Below, in pieces: positions 48,183 through 59,452 of a DNA stretch of 64,000 nt; within the stretch, counting starts at the first letter, position 1; the number at the start of each line of letters is the position of its first letter. The DNA comes from Thinopyrum elongatum (Eukaryota > Streptophyta > Magnoliopsida > Poales > Poaceae): contig CM022299.1 in NCBI GenBank assembly GCA_011799875.1, forward strand, positions 33,686,755 to 33,750,754, written 5' to 3'. A program made the translations under genes and the position numbers. The notes under the pieces are model-generated. The model was not told where the DNA came from, made no database searches, and saw only the letters and a list, made by a program, of their open reading frames with translations.

Positions 48183-48489
48183 TAGGCTGACCATTGGCTA
48201 ATCCTATCTTAGCCTGGTCGCTATCTCTAGTTTTCCACACCGTCCACATCCTTTCCTGTCCACAGTCAAGCCCATCCTATCTGATAACCGCACAGTGGCC
48301 AGCCAACATCTCTTTTGACAGTCGGTGCCCAACCTATCAACTAGCCCATAGGCTGTGTGCCTGTGGCTGACACCTGAGTTGTCCCATCTGCAAGCGTGCG
48401 ATGGAAGACTCCACTGGCGTATAAGAGAAGCCTTGCCCCAACCCAGCACATCACAGCCTCACTCTCAGTTCAATAATCCAACCAGCAAG

Positions 48490-49287
48490 ATGCCAGGCCC
48501 CATCATGCACAACGAGACCACCGCAACCGAGCTTGAAGGCTTTGTAGTCATCCTTGTCAATCTCACCCGTCGTGCTCTCGGCATCGAAGAGCCGCCAGAG
48601 TATATTGTGTACCAAGAGCACGCGAGTCATGCCATCCATCACTACGGGGCCACGGTGCACATCTACGGGAGGGGCATCACCGCGGAGCGCCCTTACCGGT
48701 TCACCGGGAGGACGACCACCGACGAGCCCCAAGCCATCCAACTTGCAGCCCGAGAGGCTGTAGTTCAACTCCGGCATCGATCGCCGAGGGTTAACTGCCG
48801 CTCCTTCTACTACTACCCTAGTCGTGAAGGCTATGGTAGGCCGACCCAAGTCGCTAACGGAGACCACGAGACAGATCCTGCTCTGGTGCATCTGGTGCGC
48901 TACCTGAGAGCACAAGAGGCAGTGTTCAATCAGGTCACCAATGATCTGATTGAGACCCGCAGGACGCTTGCTCTCCTAACCCCGGTGAGAAGTGAAGCTG
49001 CACCTGCCACTGACAACCTGGTAGTACTGTTCGGGAGACCAATCGAGCCTGCGAGGTCTGCCCCTGTTGCCCACCCGGGCAATGCATTCGTTTCCCCGGA
49101 TGAACTCCGTCGTCTCTTTGGGAGTTCCTCCAACGGGACTGTAGCCACTATGCCCCGCATGGGTCATCATCGCTACCCCAACCCTGCAGCTCCTCATAAC
49201 ACTCCAGCCAACTCCGACGTTGAAGCCCCCGGAGAAGCCTCGACGTCCGTGAGACACGCCCGTCTGGACGTCGACGAAGTGGACTGA
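48490..49287 (+). CDS. Array ORF, copy 2: uncharacterised 265-aa retroelement protein
   Basis: The ATG at 48490 opens a 265-codon frame ending at TGA 49285-49287. The frame is also open upstream to about 48355, but the ATG at 48490 follows the PBS and a leader and is shared with copy 1. No gag zinc knuckle, protease or polymerase motif is seen. Residues about 34-98 have the order PPEYIVYQE, HYGATVHIYG, PYRFTGRT, EPQAIQLAAREAVVQLRH: three short strands then an Ala-rich helix, like a degenerate double-stranded RNA-binding fold without the usual Lys pair. A conserved FYYYPSREGYGRP follows. The rest is a helix (VHLVRYLRAQEAVFNQV) and a low-complexity tail. It is the only protein of this element, so it may serve RNA packaging or be a captured host piece. 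Function unknown; the fold is a hypothesis. Confidence 0.65.
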   Translation: MPGPIMHNETTATELEGFVVILVNLTRRALGIEEPPEYIVYQEHASHAIHHYGATVHIYGRGITAERPYRFTGRTTTDEPQAIQLAAREAVVQLRHRSPRVNCRSFYYYPSREGYGRPTQVANGDHETDPALVHLVRYLRAQEAVFNQVTNDLIETRRTLALLTPVRSEAAPATDNLVVLFGRPIEPARSAPVAHPGNAFVSPDELRRLFGSSSNGTVATMPRMGHHRYPNPAAPHNTPANSDVEAPGEASTSVRHARLDVDEVD

Positions 49288-49500
49288 GTCTTCCAGAGTA
49301 GTTGCCATGTCCTTAGCAACCCTGTTGCCCTATAAATTCCACCATCATGCCGTAGACGAATATGTGTATATTTCTAGGAGTGTGTAGTGTTTGATTGAAT
49401 GATGTGCTTGTGTGTTATTGTCTTGTGCATGATTGCTTGTCTGTTGTGATTTGCATTTAATTCTTCCGTCCTTAACAAATCTCGAGGACGAGATTTTCTT

Positions 49501-49515
49501 AAGGGGGGTAGAGTT
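49501..49515 (+). other. Polypurine tract before LTR 3
   Basis: AAGGGGGGTAGAGTT abuts LTR 3, with CTCGAGGACGAGATTTTC just upstream. One G longer than the tract before LTR 2. Confidence 0.85.
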
Positions 49516-52500
49516 TGTAACACCCCAAAAATTTAATCATGTTTTTACTAAATAAAAATTTGGCTAGAAATAAAATTTTGAAGTATATTAAGTCCTTTGT
49601 TATTTTCGGAGTATTTTCCGCCCTCTGTTTTTCAAAATTCTTCCCTCCATATGGAAATTTTTGGAAATAATATTATGGCTCTGGTAGTTCTCTTAAAACA
49701 TTTCAATTATAGTTTAATAACAGTAAGAATTATTTTCAGAATAAAATTTGCCTCTAAACAATTCTTTTAACAGCTATTTCAATATTTTAAATGCCTCTGT
49801 TGCACTACAACCATTTTTAAATAATTCTTTTAAAATTCCACAAAAATTATGGGAGGTCATGTGATACCCACATATCACTTTGGTGCGAAAACCTAGCTTA
49901 GTCTTTTGAAACTTTTGAGTGAAACAAGCTCTTTTCATTTCTGGTCCAGATCCAATTTTGCACTACAACCTCATTTTTCCTTGCTCCAAAAATTCTGAAA
50001 TTTTTCCCACTTATAGTCCTTCCAACCAAACCCTTAAGTACAAAATATCAGCTCCATTTGCATCTTTGAAGTTCACCAAATATTCCACTAAACTTTCTAT
50101 CCAGAAATGAATATCAGTAAAACTTGCACTAGCAAGTTTCCCCTCTTGCCAAACCAACTCCACCATCCTCTCTAACATCCAAAGAGACATCACCCTGCCA
50201 AATTTCAATTCCAGAGGGAATCGCTAGATAGCCCTAGCATTCTGTCGAGCACATCATGAGCATGAAAGAATTTGGCAACCTCTTTAAACTACATTAGGAT
50301 CTTACTCCTCTGGCCAAAGTAGCATGTCTACCAGTCTTGCCATCTCCAGGAGCATTAACCTGCCAAATATAAACTTGTATGGATCACTGTGGATGCTATT
50401 AGCAAAACATCGAGCACGTTTCGTGCATGTCCAGAGCGCGCTCGGAGCACCATAACTGCAGGCGTCAGCACCGCCGCGTGCTGCCCTCCCTGCTGCCCAA
50501 CCGCTCATGCAAATCCTCCCCCTGGATCAGCAAGCCACCCCAGAGCCTCGCCGACACCTCCCCTCGTCCTCTAGCATCATCCACACCTGTCAGCACCGAC
50601 CAGAGCCACCGCCCGGCGTTGCCGTCTTTGCCACGTCACTGCCAGGACGCGTGGCTCGCCTCCTCGCCCGCCAACGTGCCCCTGGAGTAACTCTGGGCAC
50701 CCAATGCTCCACCGACCACTGCCGACCACGCCCCTGGCCTCACCTACCTTGATAACCGACCACGGCAAACCATCAATAGCCACCGCCGTATTCGGTCGGA
50801 TAAGCCCGAGAGGAACCGGCCTCCTCCATGGCTATATAAAGCCTCCCGAGCTCCTCTAGTCACGGCACCACTCCTCCCCTCCCCTATAAGCCACCAGGAG
50901 CAACCAGACGACCAGTAGTGGCCGCCTTCCCCGTCTCCGACCACCACGGCCACCGCCTCTTCCCCGATGATTCCCACCTCTCCAGTGCCTCCACCTCCCT
51001 ATTTTCTTCACCAATAGTCTCCTGAAGCACCCGCAGACTCGTCCCCATCGTCAATTTCGCCGGGGGCGGCCCGTGGGCAAAACGCCCAAACTGGCTACGT
51101 CGGAGCACCTCGGAGGAGCTCGCCGCGGACGAGCTGGTGCTCTCTGAGGGACGTGGCACACACCGGAGGGACCGCACGAGCCTCCTGAACTCGATGGTGA
51201 GCTCAGCTCCCCGAACGGCGCACCCAATCGCCGGCGAGCCTCGCCGGAGACGCCGCCTCTGCTCGGACAGAGAGCAGACGCGCGCGGGTTGGTCAAACCT
51301 GACCAGTGGGCCAGGCGGGCCCACTGTCAGTGACCCGACGCCGCTGACCCGTCCGTAAGTGGACACGGGATTCCGTAGAGACCGTCTTCGCGCTGGGAAA
51401 AGCGTACTTCATCGAATACGCTTTCGACGTCCATCCCCTCCCACGCAGCCGAATGACTGGGCTCGGCCCAATAGCTCCTCATGGCTATACTTCGCCTAGG
51501 GCACACTTTTACCTTCTCTCTTTTTTCTTTTCCTGCAAAACTAAAATAATTCTACAGAACTCATTTCAAATCCAAACTGGATGATTCAAATTTATACAGG
51601 CTTCTAAAATCATGCTCTATCAAACTAGCTAGGGTGAACATTTTTATTATGCCTAGTTTCTACTGGATCAATTAAATAGTCCTTTTAACCATTTATTTAA
51701 ACTTATAAAATTCATAGGTAATTCATATGAACTCCAAATAATTTGTTTCTTTTTCTGGTATTTCTAATTTTTCATCTAGTTTATTTTAGTACTTATTTCA
51801 AAAATATTTGAAACAATTTTTAGCACTGTTTTTGTTTTATGTGGTGATTTAAATATTTTTGAAAATAGGAATTGAAGGGGAGATAAACATTTCAAACTTT
51901 TGAAGTGCACCCAATATTTCTGCATGCTCAAGGCAAGCATCTCGGACGCTTGATATGGTGAATCTCATGGTTATATTCTTTGCAAGAATAATTTGAACAT
52001 GACTATGTTGAATTCAAATTAAATTTGCATGTTGCTAGATGAGCATGCATGGTCATGTATAGTTTCTCTTGCTTGCATTCCACTCAAGTTTTGACATGCA
52101 CAAGTTGTGAGAATCCAGGAGTGTGCTCCTGCCTTTGACGTGTCGGCAGGCACGGGCCATATTTGACACCGGGGGTGTCACGTGATATATGTGGAGCATG
52201 CAAGGGTTGTGGCCCTGTTTGGTATTGCTGTTGAAAGAATACTTTGTTGTGCTAACCACTGCAGGAAAACATAAGCCTCCTGAGACGACCATAGATCGAG
52301 TCATGTCACCGGTAACACCCATACTTGATTCGTGCTACCACTTGTCCCTGCCACAGGTGGGGTGCGGTCCAGTAAGTTGCTAACCCCTTTCCATGCACAC
52401 ACCGTATAGAGGGCCATGATGAGGGTTTCCCAGGGATCCGGGACTAAATCATGTCATCGGGTCAGGGGGCATGGGTGTTTCAAGTTGTGACTGAGAGGGG

Positions 52501-53855
52501 GGCACCCCTTGGAATCCGCACGTATTAATAGTGATCCCATGCAGGACGTTGGTCTCTCCGTCTCAGAGTTTTACTTGAACGATGCTTTGGGTGATTCCTG
52601 GCATCTGGAAAGTTAATCGGGTGTGTGCTGGTTAGGTGTGTTTTCAACCCAAAGATCGTAGTGGGAATTAGTCAGCGTCTCGGTACTGACTAAAGAAATC
52701 CTTTACTTGTGGGTAAAGAGTACACCCTCTGCAGAGTTTTTAAACCTATTCAAATAGCCATGTCCGCGGTTAAGGACTACAGTCTGGCTTGGTCAAGTGA
52801 CGGTCTTAGCGTCGGTCTTCGGAGGAAAATAATTGAATTGAGCCTGAATTATTTTGCAAGATAATTATTGTCACCCCGTTGCTACCATGAGTATTTTTGC
52901 TATCTATATTAATATTATTATGGTTATGCATAATATTGAGGACTAACCCGTTTCTCTTATTTTGAATTTTTCCTGAGTGTCTCAGGGGCTAGCTAGAGTA
53001 CCCCGGGCATTCAGTTTTATTTTCAAGACCTCTCGTTGCGTCTCTCGAGTTAACAGGCGGTTTATCCCGCCACTACTCCTGTGGACACCCGATTGGCATT
53101 TCTCTTCAAGTCCGACCGTGGCGTCACTTGACACCCGACTGGCATTTCTTTTCAAGACCTCTCGTGGCATCGCCTGAGTTCTCGGATGGTCCTGTCTCGT
53201 CCGATTTCTCTTTTAGACACCCGTTTGGCATTTCTCTTCAAGACCTACTGTGGTGTCATTTTAGACATCCGACCGGCATTTCCTTAATTTTATTTTCCTT
53301 TAACTTCCCTTGTTTATCACTAATATTTTTATATATCTAGTTATTTGCACATGCTAATATGTTATCATGCCATGATTTAATTCCAGACAGCATGCCTTTG
53401 AGTCCATCATGAGCATACGCATATAGTGTGGTTCATCATGATCATATAATTTAATTGTTGCATTCGGTATATCTTCTGTTTGTGATGTTTGCGAGTACAT
53501 TCAAACATACTCACAGGCTTGTCCCTGGCTATTTACTTGCCCAGGTCAGGAGTTCTATGAGGAGTACCACAGCGACGTCCGTGCGGAGCCTAGGATAACT
53601 GCCATGCGGGATAGGAATTATCCGGGTCAGCTGTTCCTGTGGGAATGGAGCCCCATCGACGTTGGAGAACCACGAGTCGTTTCCGTCAATCACCACCGGT
53701 GTCACTATTGTATCATTAGACCTTTATGGTCTTGTATCCAATTCTTGTAATTTCTTGGAAATCTGTAACAAGGACGTGTCCACCAGTAATGGTAATCCTG
53801 GGCTGGTGATGACACGAGGGGTTAATTTCTGGGATATCGTGTCCCGGCCCCGGCA
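49516..53855 (+). repeat. Array LTR 3
   Basis: 4340 bp, ending CGGCCCCGGCA beside the GTAGT duplication. It has private changes near its start (ATTATGGCTCTGGTAG) and in its last 300 bp (GGATAACTGCC, AATTTCTTGG, AATGGTAATCCTGGG). Confidence 0.9.
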
Positions 53856-53860
53856 GTAGT

Positions 53861-54290
53861 TGTGGATGCTTGATAGAGGGTTTAATCATAAGTGGGAGGC
53901 TTGTCCAAGTAAGGGCAGCACCCAAGCACCAGTCCACCCACATATCAAATTATCAAAGTAACGAACGCGAATCATATGAGCATGATGAAAACTAACTTGA
54001 CAGTAATTCCCATGTGTCCTCGGGAGAGCTTTGCTTTATATAAGAGTTCGTCCCGGCTTATCCTTTGCTATAAAAATGATTGGGCCACCTTTTTGCACCC
54101 TTGTTACACTTGTTACTTGTTACCCATTACGAATTATCTTATCACAAAACTATCTGTTACCGATAATTTCAGTGCCTGCAGAAAATACCTTGCTGAAAAC
54201 CGCTTGTCATTTCCTTCTGCTCCTCATTGGGTTCGACACTCTTACTTATCGAAAGGACTATGATTGATCCCCTATACTTGTGGGTCATCT
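53861..54290 (+). repeat. 5' LTR of the Athila-like element, second part
   Basis: Resumes after the array and matches 62493-62919, including TGCTTTATATAAGAG (TATA box at about 54035-54044) and ending CCCTATACTTGTGGGTCATC. The final base pair differs from the 3' LTR (CT for CA). Confidence 0.9.
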
Positions 54291-54301
54291 AGACTCTTTT
54301 C

Positions 54302-54319
54302 TGGCACCGTTGACGGGTA
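54302..54319 (+). other. Primer-binding site, tRNA-Asp type, mutated
   Basis: TGGCACCGTTGACGGGTA follows the LTR after AGACTCTTTTC. Athila-like grass elements use a tRNA-Asp complement (TGGCGCCGTTGCCGGGGA); this copy differs at four positions. Confidence 0.75.
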
Positions 54320-54396
54320 GTGAAGCGCCTTTGGTAAGTGGAATTTGGTAAGGAAACATTTATATTACGTGCTAAAATTTACTATCACTTGTCACT

Positions 54397-55345
54397 ATGG
54401 AAAATCATCCTTTGAGGGGTTTGTTTGGGGTATCTTCACCTCGACCAGAAGAACAAAGAGTTGCTCCTAAACCTACTGCACCTACTGAAAATATTTATTA
54501 TGAAATTCCTTCGGGTATGATAGAGAAACTGCTAGCTAAACCTTGTGCAGGAGATGGAACATTACATCCTGATATACATCTAATCTATGTGGATGAAGTT
54601 TGCGGATTATTTAAGCTTGCAGGTCTACCCGAAGATGAAATCAAGAAGAAGGTCTTCCCTTTATCTTTGAAGGGAAAGGCATTGACATCGTATAGGCTAT
54701 GTGATGATATTGGAGCTTGGAATTACAACCGATTGAAATTGGAATTTCATCAAAAGTTTTATCCTATGCATCTGGTTCATCATGATCGGAATTATATATA
54801 TAATTTTTGGCCTCATGAAGGAGAAAGTATCGCTCAGGCTTGGGGTGAGGCTTAAATCAATGTTATATTCATGCCCCAATCATGAGCTCTGAAGAGAAAT
54901 TATTATATTGAATTTTTATGCTCTTGCACTGGTTCTTTTATGAAGAAGACTATTGAATTCAGATGGGATCTTTTGGAAAGAATTAAACACAACTCCGAAG
55001 ATTGGGAGCTCGACGAAGGTAAGGAGTCAGGTATAAACCTTGAGTTTGATTGTGTTTAATCTTTTATGGATACCGATGCTTTTCATGAATTTAGCACTAA
55101 ATATGGACTTGACTCTGAGATAGTAGCTTCTTTTTGTGAATCATTTGCTACTCATGTTGATCTCCCTAAGGAGAGGTGGTTTAAATATCATCCTCCCATT
55201 GAAGTAAAAATAGTAGAATAAATTGAAGCTAGAGAAGAAACCACCACTTATAATGTTGATCCTGTTATTCCTACTGCTTACATTGAGAACCCACCTTTTC
55301 CTGTTAGGATAAAAAAACATGCTAAAGCTTCAACTGTGGCTCGTA
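54397..55345 (+). pseudogene. Gag of the Athila-like element
   Basis: Starts MENHPLRGLFGVSSPRPEEQ at 54397. The capsid-like helices follow (EVCGLFKLAGLPEDEIKKKV, LKLEFHQKFYPMHLV). A 1-bp shift near 54845 brings TAA at 54853. Beyond it the correct frame has TAA at 55057 and 55219 and another shift near 55350 before the protease. Gag forms the particle that packages element RNA; this one is inactive. Confidence 0.8.
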
Positions 55346-57364
55346 AGAGTTATACAAACACCTACACCCTCTGAAAAAATTAAAGTAGGACCCAGTGTTG
55401 CTATTGTTAAAGATCTCTTGGGTGAAATTATTGAATGGCATGTTATTTACTTCTGTGATGAAGCTGCTAGAATTGCGAAACCTGATCAAAAGGATAAACA
55501 TAGGCCTGTTGTTGGCATGCATGTTGTCTCTGTTAAAATAGGAGATCATTGTTATCATGGCTTATGTGATTTGGGTGCTAGTGTGAGTGCAACCCCTTTT
55601 ACTTTATATCAAGAAATTATGAATGATATTGCACCTGCTGAAATAGAAGATATTGATGTTACTATTAAGATTGCTAATAGAGATATTGTCACACCACTTG
55701 GGATTGTTAGAGATGTTGAAGTCTTGTGTGGGAAAATAAAATACCCTACTGATTTTCTAGTTCTTGGTTCCCCACAAGATGATTTTTGTCCCATTATATT
55801 TTGTAGACCTTTCTTGAACACCGTTAATGCTAAGATAGATTGCAAGAAAGAAACTGTTAATGTATGTTTTGGGGATGTGTCTCATGAGTTTAATTTCTAC
55901 AAATTCCGTAGACAACCTCGTGATAAAGAATTTCCTAGTAAAGATGAAATTATTGGTCTCGCTTCTATTGCCGTGCCTCCTACTAATCCTTTAGAACAAT
56001 ATTTGCTAGACCATGAAAATGACATGTTTATGAATGAAAGAAATGAAATAGATCAGATATTCTTTAAACAAATGCCTATCTTGAAACACAATTTGCCTGT
56101 TGAGACTCTTGGAGATCCTCTTCCACCCAAGAGCGATCCCGTGTTCGATCTTATACAATTACCTGATACTTTGAAATATGCTTATCTTGATGAAAAGAAG
56201 ATATATCATGGTATTATTAGTGCTAAACTTTCAGAGCATGAAGAAAAGAGATTATTGAAAACTCTGAGGAAGAACCGTGGCGCTATTGGATATACTCTTG
56301 ATGATCTTAAGGGCATTAGTCCCACTCTATGTCAGCATAAAATTAATACGGAACCCGATGCTAAACCAGTTGTTGATCACCAATGACGGTTAAATCTAAA
56401 GATGAAAGAAGTGGTAAGAAATGAAATATTAAAGCTTCTAGAAGCAGGTATAATCTATCCCATAGCTAATAGTAGCTGGTTAAGTCATGTTCATTGTGTC
56501 ACTAAGAAGGGAGGTATCACTGTTGTTCCTAACGATAAAAATGAACTTATTCCCCAAAGAATTGTTACAGGTTATAGAATGGTAATTGATTTTAGAAAAC
56601 TCAACAAAACTACTAGGAAAGATCATTATCCTCTACCTTTCATTGATCAAATGTTAGAAAGACTATCAAAACATACACACTTTTGCTTTCTAGATGGTTA
56701 CTCTGGTTTTTCCCAAATACCTGTATCACAAGAGGATCAAGAAAAAACTACTTTTACATGCCCTTTTGGTACTTTTGCTTATAGACATATGCCTTTTGGT
56801 TTATGCAATGCACCTGCTACATTTCAAAGATGTATGACTGCTATATTCTTTGGCTTTGGTGAAAAGATTGTTGAGGTTTTCATGGATGATTTTTCCGTTT
56901 ACGGAACTTCTTTTGATGAATGCTTAAGCAACCTTGATCGAGTTTTGCAGAGATGTGAAGAAACTAATATTTTCTTGAATTGGGACAAGTGCCACTTTAT
57001 GGTTAATGAAGGTATTGTCTTGGGGCATAAAATCTCCGAAAGAGGTATTGAAGTTGATAAAGCTAAAGTTGATGCAATTAAAAAAATGCCTTGTTCTAAA
57101 GATATCAAAGGTATAAGAAGTTTCCTTCATCATGCTGGTTTCTATAGGAGATTTATTAAAGACTTCTCTAAAATTTCTAGGCCTCTCTTTAATCTTTTGC
57201 AAAAAGATGTTCCATTTGTTTTTTATGATGATTGTGTAGAAGCATTTGAAATACTTAAGAAAGCCTTAATTTCTGCACTTATTGTTCAACCACCTGATTG
57301 GAACCTACCCTTTGAAATTATGTGTGATGCTAGTGATTATGTTGTTGGTGTTGTTCTAGGATAA
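55319..57364 (+). pseudogene. Pol: aspartic protease and reverse transcriptase
   Basis: The protease motif DLGASVSATPF has its Asp at 55568. A linker follows (LDEKKIYHGIISAKLSEHEE), then the RT from about 56402: GYRMVIDFRKLNK, FLDGYSGFSQIPV, FGLCNAPATFQRCM and the catalytic FMDDF (56882-56890), then the connection domain (GHKISERGIEV, GFYRRFIKDF). The frame is broken by TGA at 56384 (CGA expected) between protease and RT, and by TAA at 57362 (CAA expected) at the start of RNase H. Only point mutations separate these parts, so the copy is moderately young. Confidence 0.9.
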
Positions 57365-57701
57365 AGAGCTGATAAGAAATTAAATGTTATACATTATGCT
57401 AGTAAAACTCTAGACAATGCTCAAAGAAATTATGCTACTACTGAAAAAGAATTTTTTAGCAGTTGTGTTTGCTTGTGATAAATTCAGATCTTATATTGTA
57501 GATTCCAAAGTGATTGTTCACACCAATCATGCTACTATTAAATACCTTATACAAAAGAAAGATGCTAAACCTAGACTCATTAGGTGGGTTCTCTTGCTAC
57601 AAGAATTTGATTTACATATTACTGATAGGAAAGGAGCTGAGAACCCCATAGGAGATAACTTGTCTAGGTTAGAGAATACTCTTGGACCCACTACCTATTG
57701 A
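57365..57701 (+). pseudogene. Pol: RNase H domain
   Basis: After the TAA the frame reads [19 protein letters not shown], then one extra T in a run of six (57452-57457) shifts it. It continues as [26 protein letters not shown] and [13 protein letters not shown]. This is the tether plus RNase H region that removes the RNA strand in reverse transcription. Confidence 0.85.
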
Positions 57702-59117
57702 TGATAGCTTTCCTGATGAACAATTAGCTGTCATAAATGCTTCTCGTAGTACTCCATGGTATCCTGACTATGCTAATTATATTGTTTCTAAATTTATACC
57801 ACCTAGTTTCACATACCAACAAAAGAAAAAGTTTTTCTATGATTTAAGACATTACTTTTGGGATGACCCACACCTTTATAAAGAAGGGGTAGATGGTGTT
57901 ATTAGACGTTGTGTACTTGAGCATGAACAGGAACAAATCCTACGCAAGTGTCACTCCGAGGCTTACGGAGGACACCATGCTGGAGACCGAACTACACACA
58001 AGGTATTACAATCTGGTTTTTATTGGCCTACTCTCTTCAAGGACGCCCGTAAGTTTGTCTTGTCTTGTGATGAATGTCAAAGAATTGGTAACATTAGTAG
58101 ACGTCAGGAAATGCCAATGAATTATTCACTTGTCATTGAACCATTCGATGTTTGGGGATTTGATTATATGGGACCTTTTCCATCCTCTAATGGGTATACT
58201 CATATTTTAGTTGTTGTTGATTACGTTACTAAGTAGGTAGAGGCTATTCCAATTAGTAGTGCTGATCACAACACTTCTATTAAAATGCTTAAAGAAGTTA
58301 TTTTCCCAAGGTTTGGAGTCCCTAGATATTTAATGACTGATGGTGGTTCACATTTTATTCATGGTGTTTTCCGTAAATTACTTGCTAAATATGATGTTAA
58401 CCATAGAATTGCATCTCCATATCATCCTCAGTCTAGTGGTCAAGTGGAATTAAGTAACAGAGAAATAAAATTGATCTTGCAAAAGACTCTTAATAGATCT
58501 AGAAAGAATTGGTCTAAGAAACTGGATGATGCCTTATGGGCCTATAGAACTGCTTATAAAAATCCTATGGGTATGTCTCCATATAAAATGGTTTATGGGA
58601 AAGCTTGTCACTTGCCTCTCGAATTAGATCATAAAGCTTATTGGGCAATTAAAGAGCTCAACTATGATTTCAAACTTGCCGGTGAAAAGAGGTTATTTAA
58701 CATTAGCTCACTTGATGAATGGAGACACCAAGCCTATGAAAATGCCAAATTGTTTAAAGAAAAGGTTAAAAGATGGCATGGCAAAAGAATACAAAAGCGG
58801 GAATTTAATGTAGGTGACCATGTATCAATTCAAAAAAAAATGTAGGTGACCATGTCTTGCTATACAATTCTCGTTTAACATTTTTTGCAGGAAAGCTCCT
58901 CTCTAAATAGGAAGGGCCTTACATTATCGAGGAAGTTTATCGTTCCGGTGCCATCAAGATCAACAACGCCGAAGGCAACAACCCGAAGGTGGTGAATGGG
59001 CAAAGAATCAAACATTATATATCAGGTACTCCCATAAATGTTGAAACTAATATTATTCATACCATAACACCGGAGGAGTACATAAGGGAAACTTTCCAGA
59101 ACGCTCCAGAACCCTGA
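57702..59117 (+). pseudogene. Pol: integrase
   Basis: The zinc-binding HHCC domain has HSEAYGGHH and CDECQ (about 57951-58080). The core DDE positions are Asp 58162 (GFDYMGPF), Asp 58339 (TDGGSHF) and Glu 58447 (GQVELSNRE). Breaks: TAG at 58234 (K-W context), a short duplication with a stop at about 58842, and TAG at 58908 (again in place of Trp). The C-terminal region (EVYRSGAIKINN, NVETNIIHTITPEE) ends with TGA at 59115. There is no chromodomain, as expected for Athila-type elements. Confidence 0.9.
58808..58855 (+). repeat. 17-bp direct duplication in integrase
   Basis: AATGTAGGTGACCATGT occurs at 58808-58824 and again at 58839-58855, with ATCAATTCAAAAAA between. The second copy resumes the expected protein and the first runs into filler, so about 31 bp were added and the frame was broken. 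Confidence 0.85.
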
Positions 59118-59452
59118 ATAGGAATAGGTATGTGATACGGTAAGTAAACCGACTCCAAAAGTTTTCCAATGGCAATTTTACTCCGTTTTCGAATATTTAA
59201 AAAATAGAAAAATAAGAAGTAGTCCGAATACCGCAAGAGGAGGCAACAAGCCTTGGGGGCGCGCCCTACCCCCTTGGTGCGCCTCCCAAGCTTGTGGCTA
59301 CCTTGTGTGCCCTCCAGACTCCGTTTTCTCCCAGATTACTTGTTTTGCATGGTAAAAATTCATTGTATAATCTCCCGAAGGTTTTGACCACCGTACCACA
59401 GCAATATCCTCTGTTCTTGTTTCGTGTTATTTTTCCTGGCAGATCTGAAAAT
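59118..59452 (+). other. Spacer after integrase, with likely splice acceptor
   Basis: Non-coding spacer. It includes a GGGGGCGCGCCCTACCCCC-like segment (about 59257-59275) similar to one in the LTR (61695-61715). A pyrimidine-rich TATTTTTCCTGGCAG ends at about 59442, ten bases before the next ORF, as expected for a 3' splice site making a subgenomic mRNA. Confidence 0.5.

Larger units (their letters stand above)
38141..53855 (+). mobile_element. Three-LTR tandem array of a large-LTR (LARD-like) element
   Basis: The structure is LTR (38141-42479), interior (42480-43827), LTR (43828-48166), interior (48167-49515), LTR (49516-53855). The whole 15.7 kb is flanked by one perfect duplication GTAGT (38136-38140, 53856-53860), and no duplication flanks the central LTR. 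LTRs are 4339, 4339 and 4340 bp with TGTAACACCCC...CCCCGGCA ends. Both interiors have a tRNA-iMet-type PBS, one ORF and a PPT. This is what unequal recombination between LTRs of a single inserted copy gives. No gag-pol is present. It may belong to the large-LTR non-autonomous elements of Triticeae (Sukkula-type), but I do not name it firmly. Confidence 0.9.

Noticed and set aside
38141..53855. Satellite array or three separate insertions
   Set aside because: LTR, PBS, ORF and PPT occur in order, a single target duplication flanks the whole, and none flanks the central LTR.
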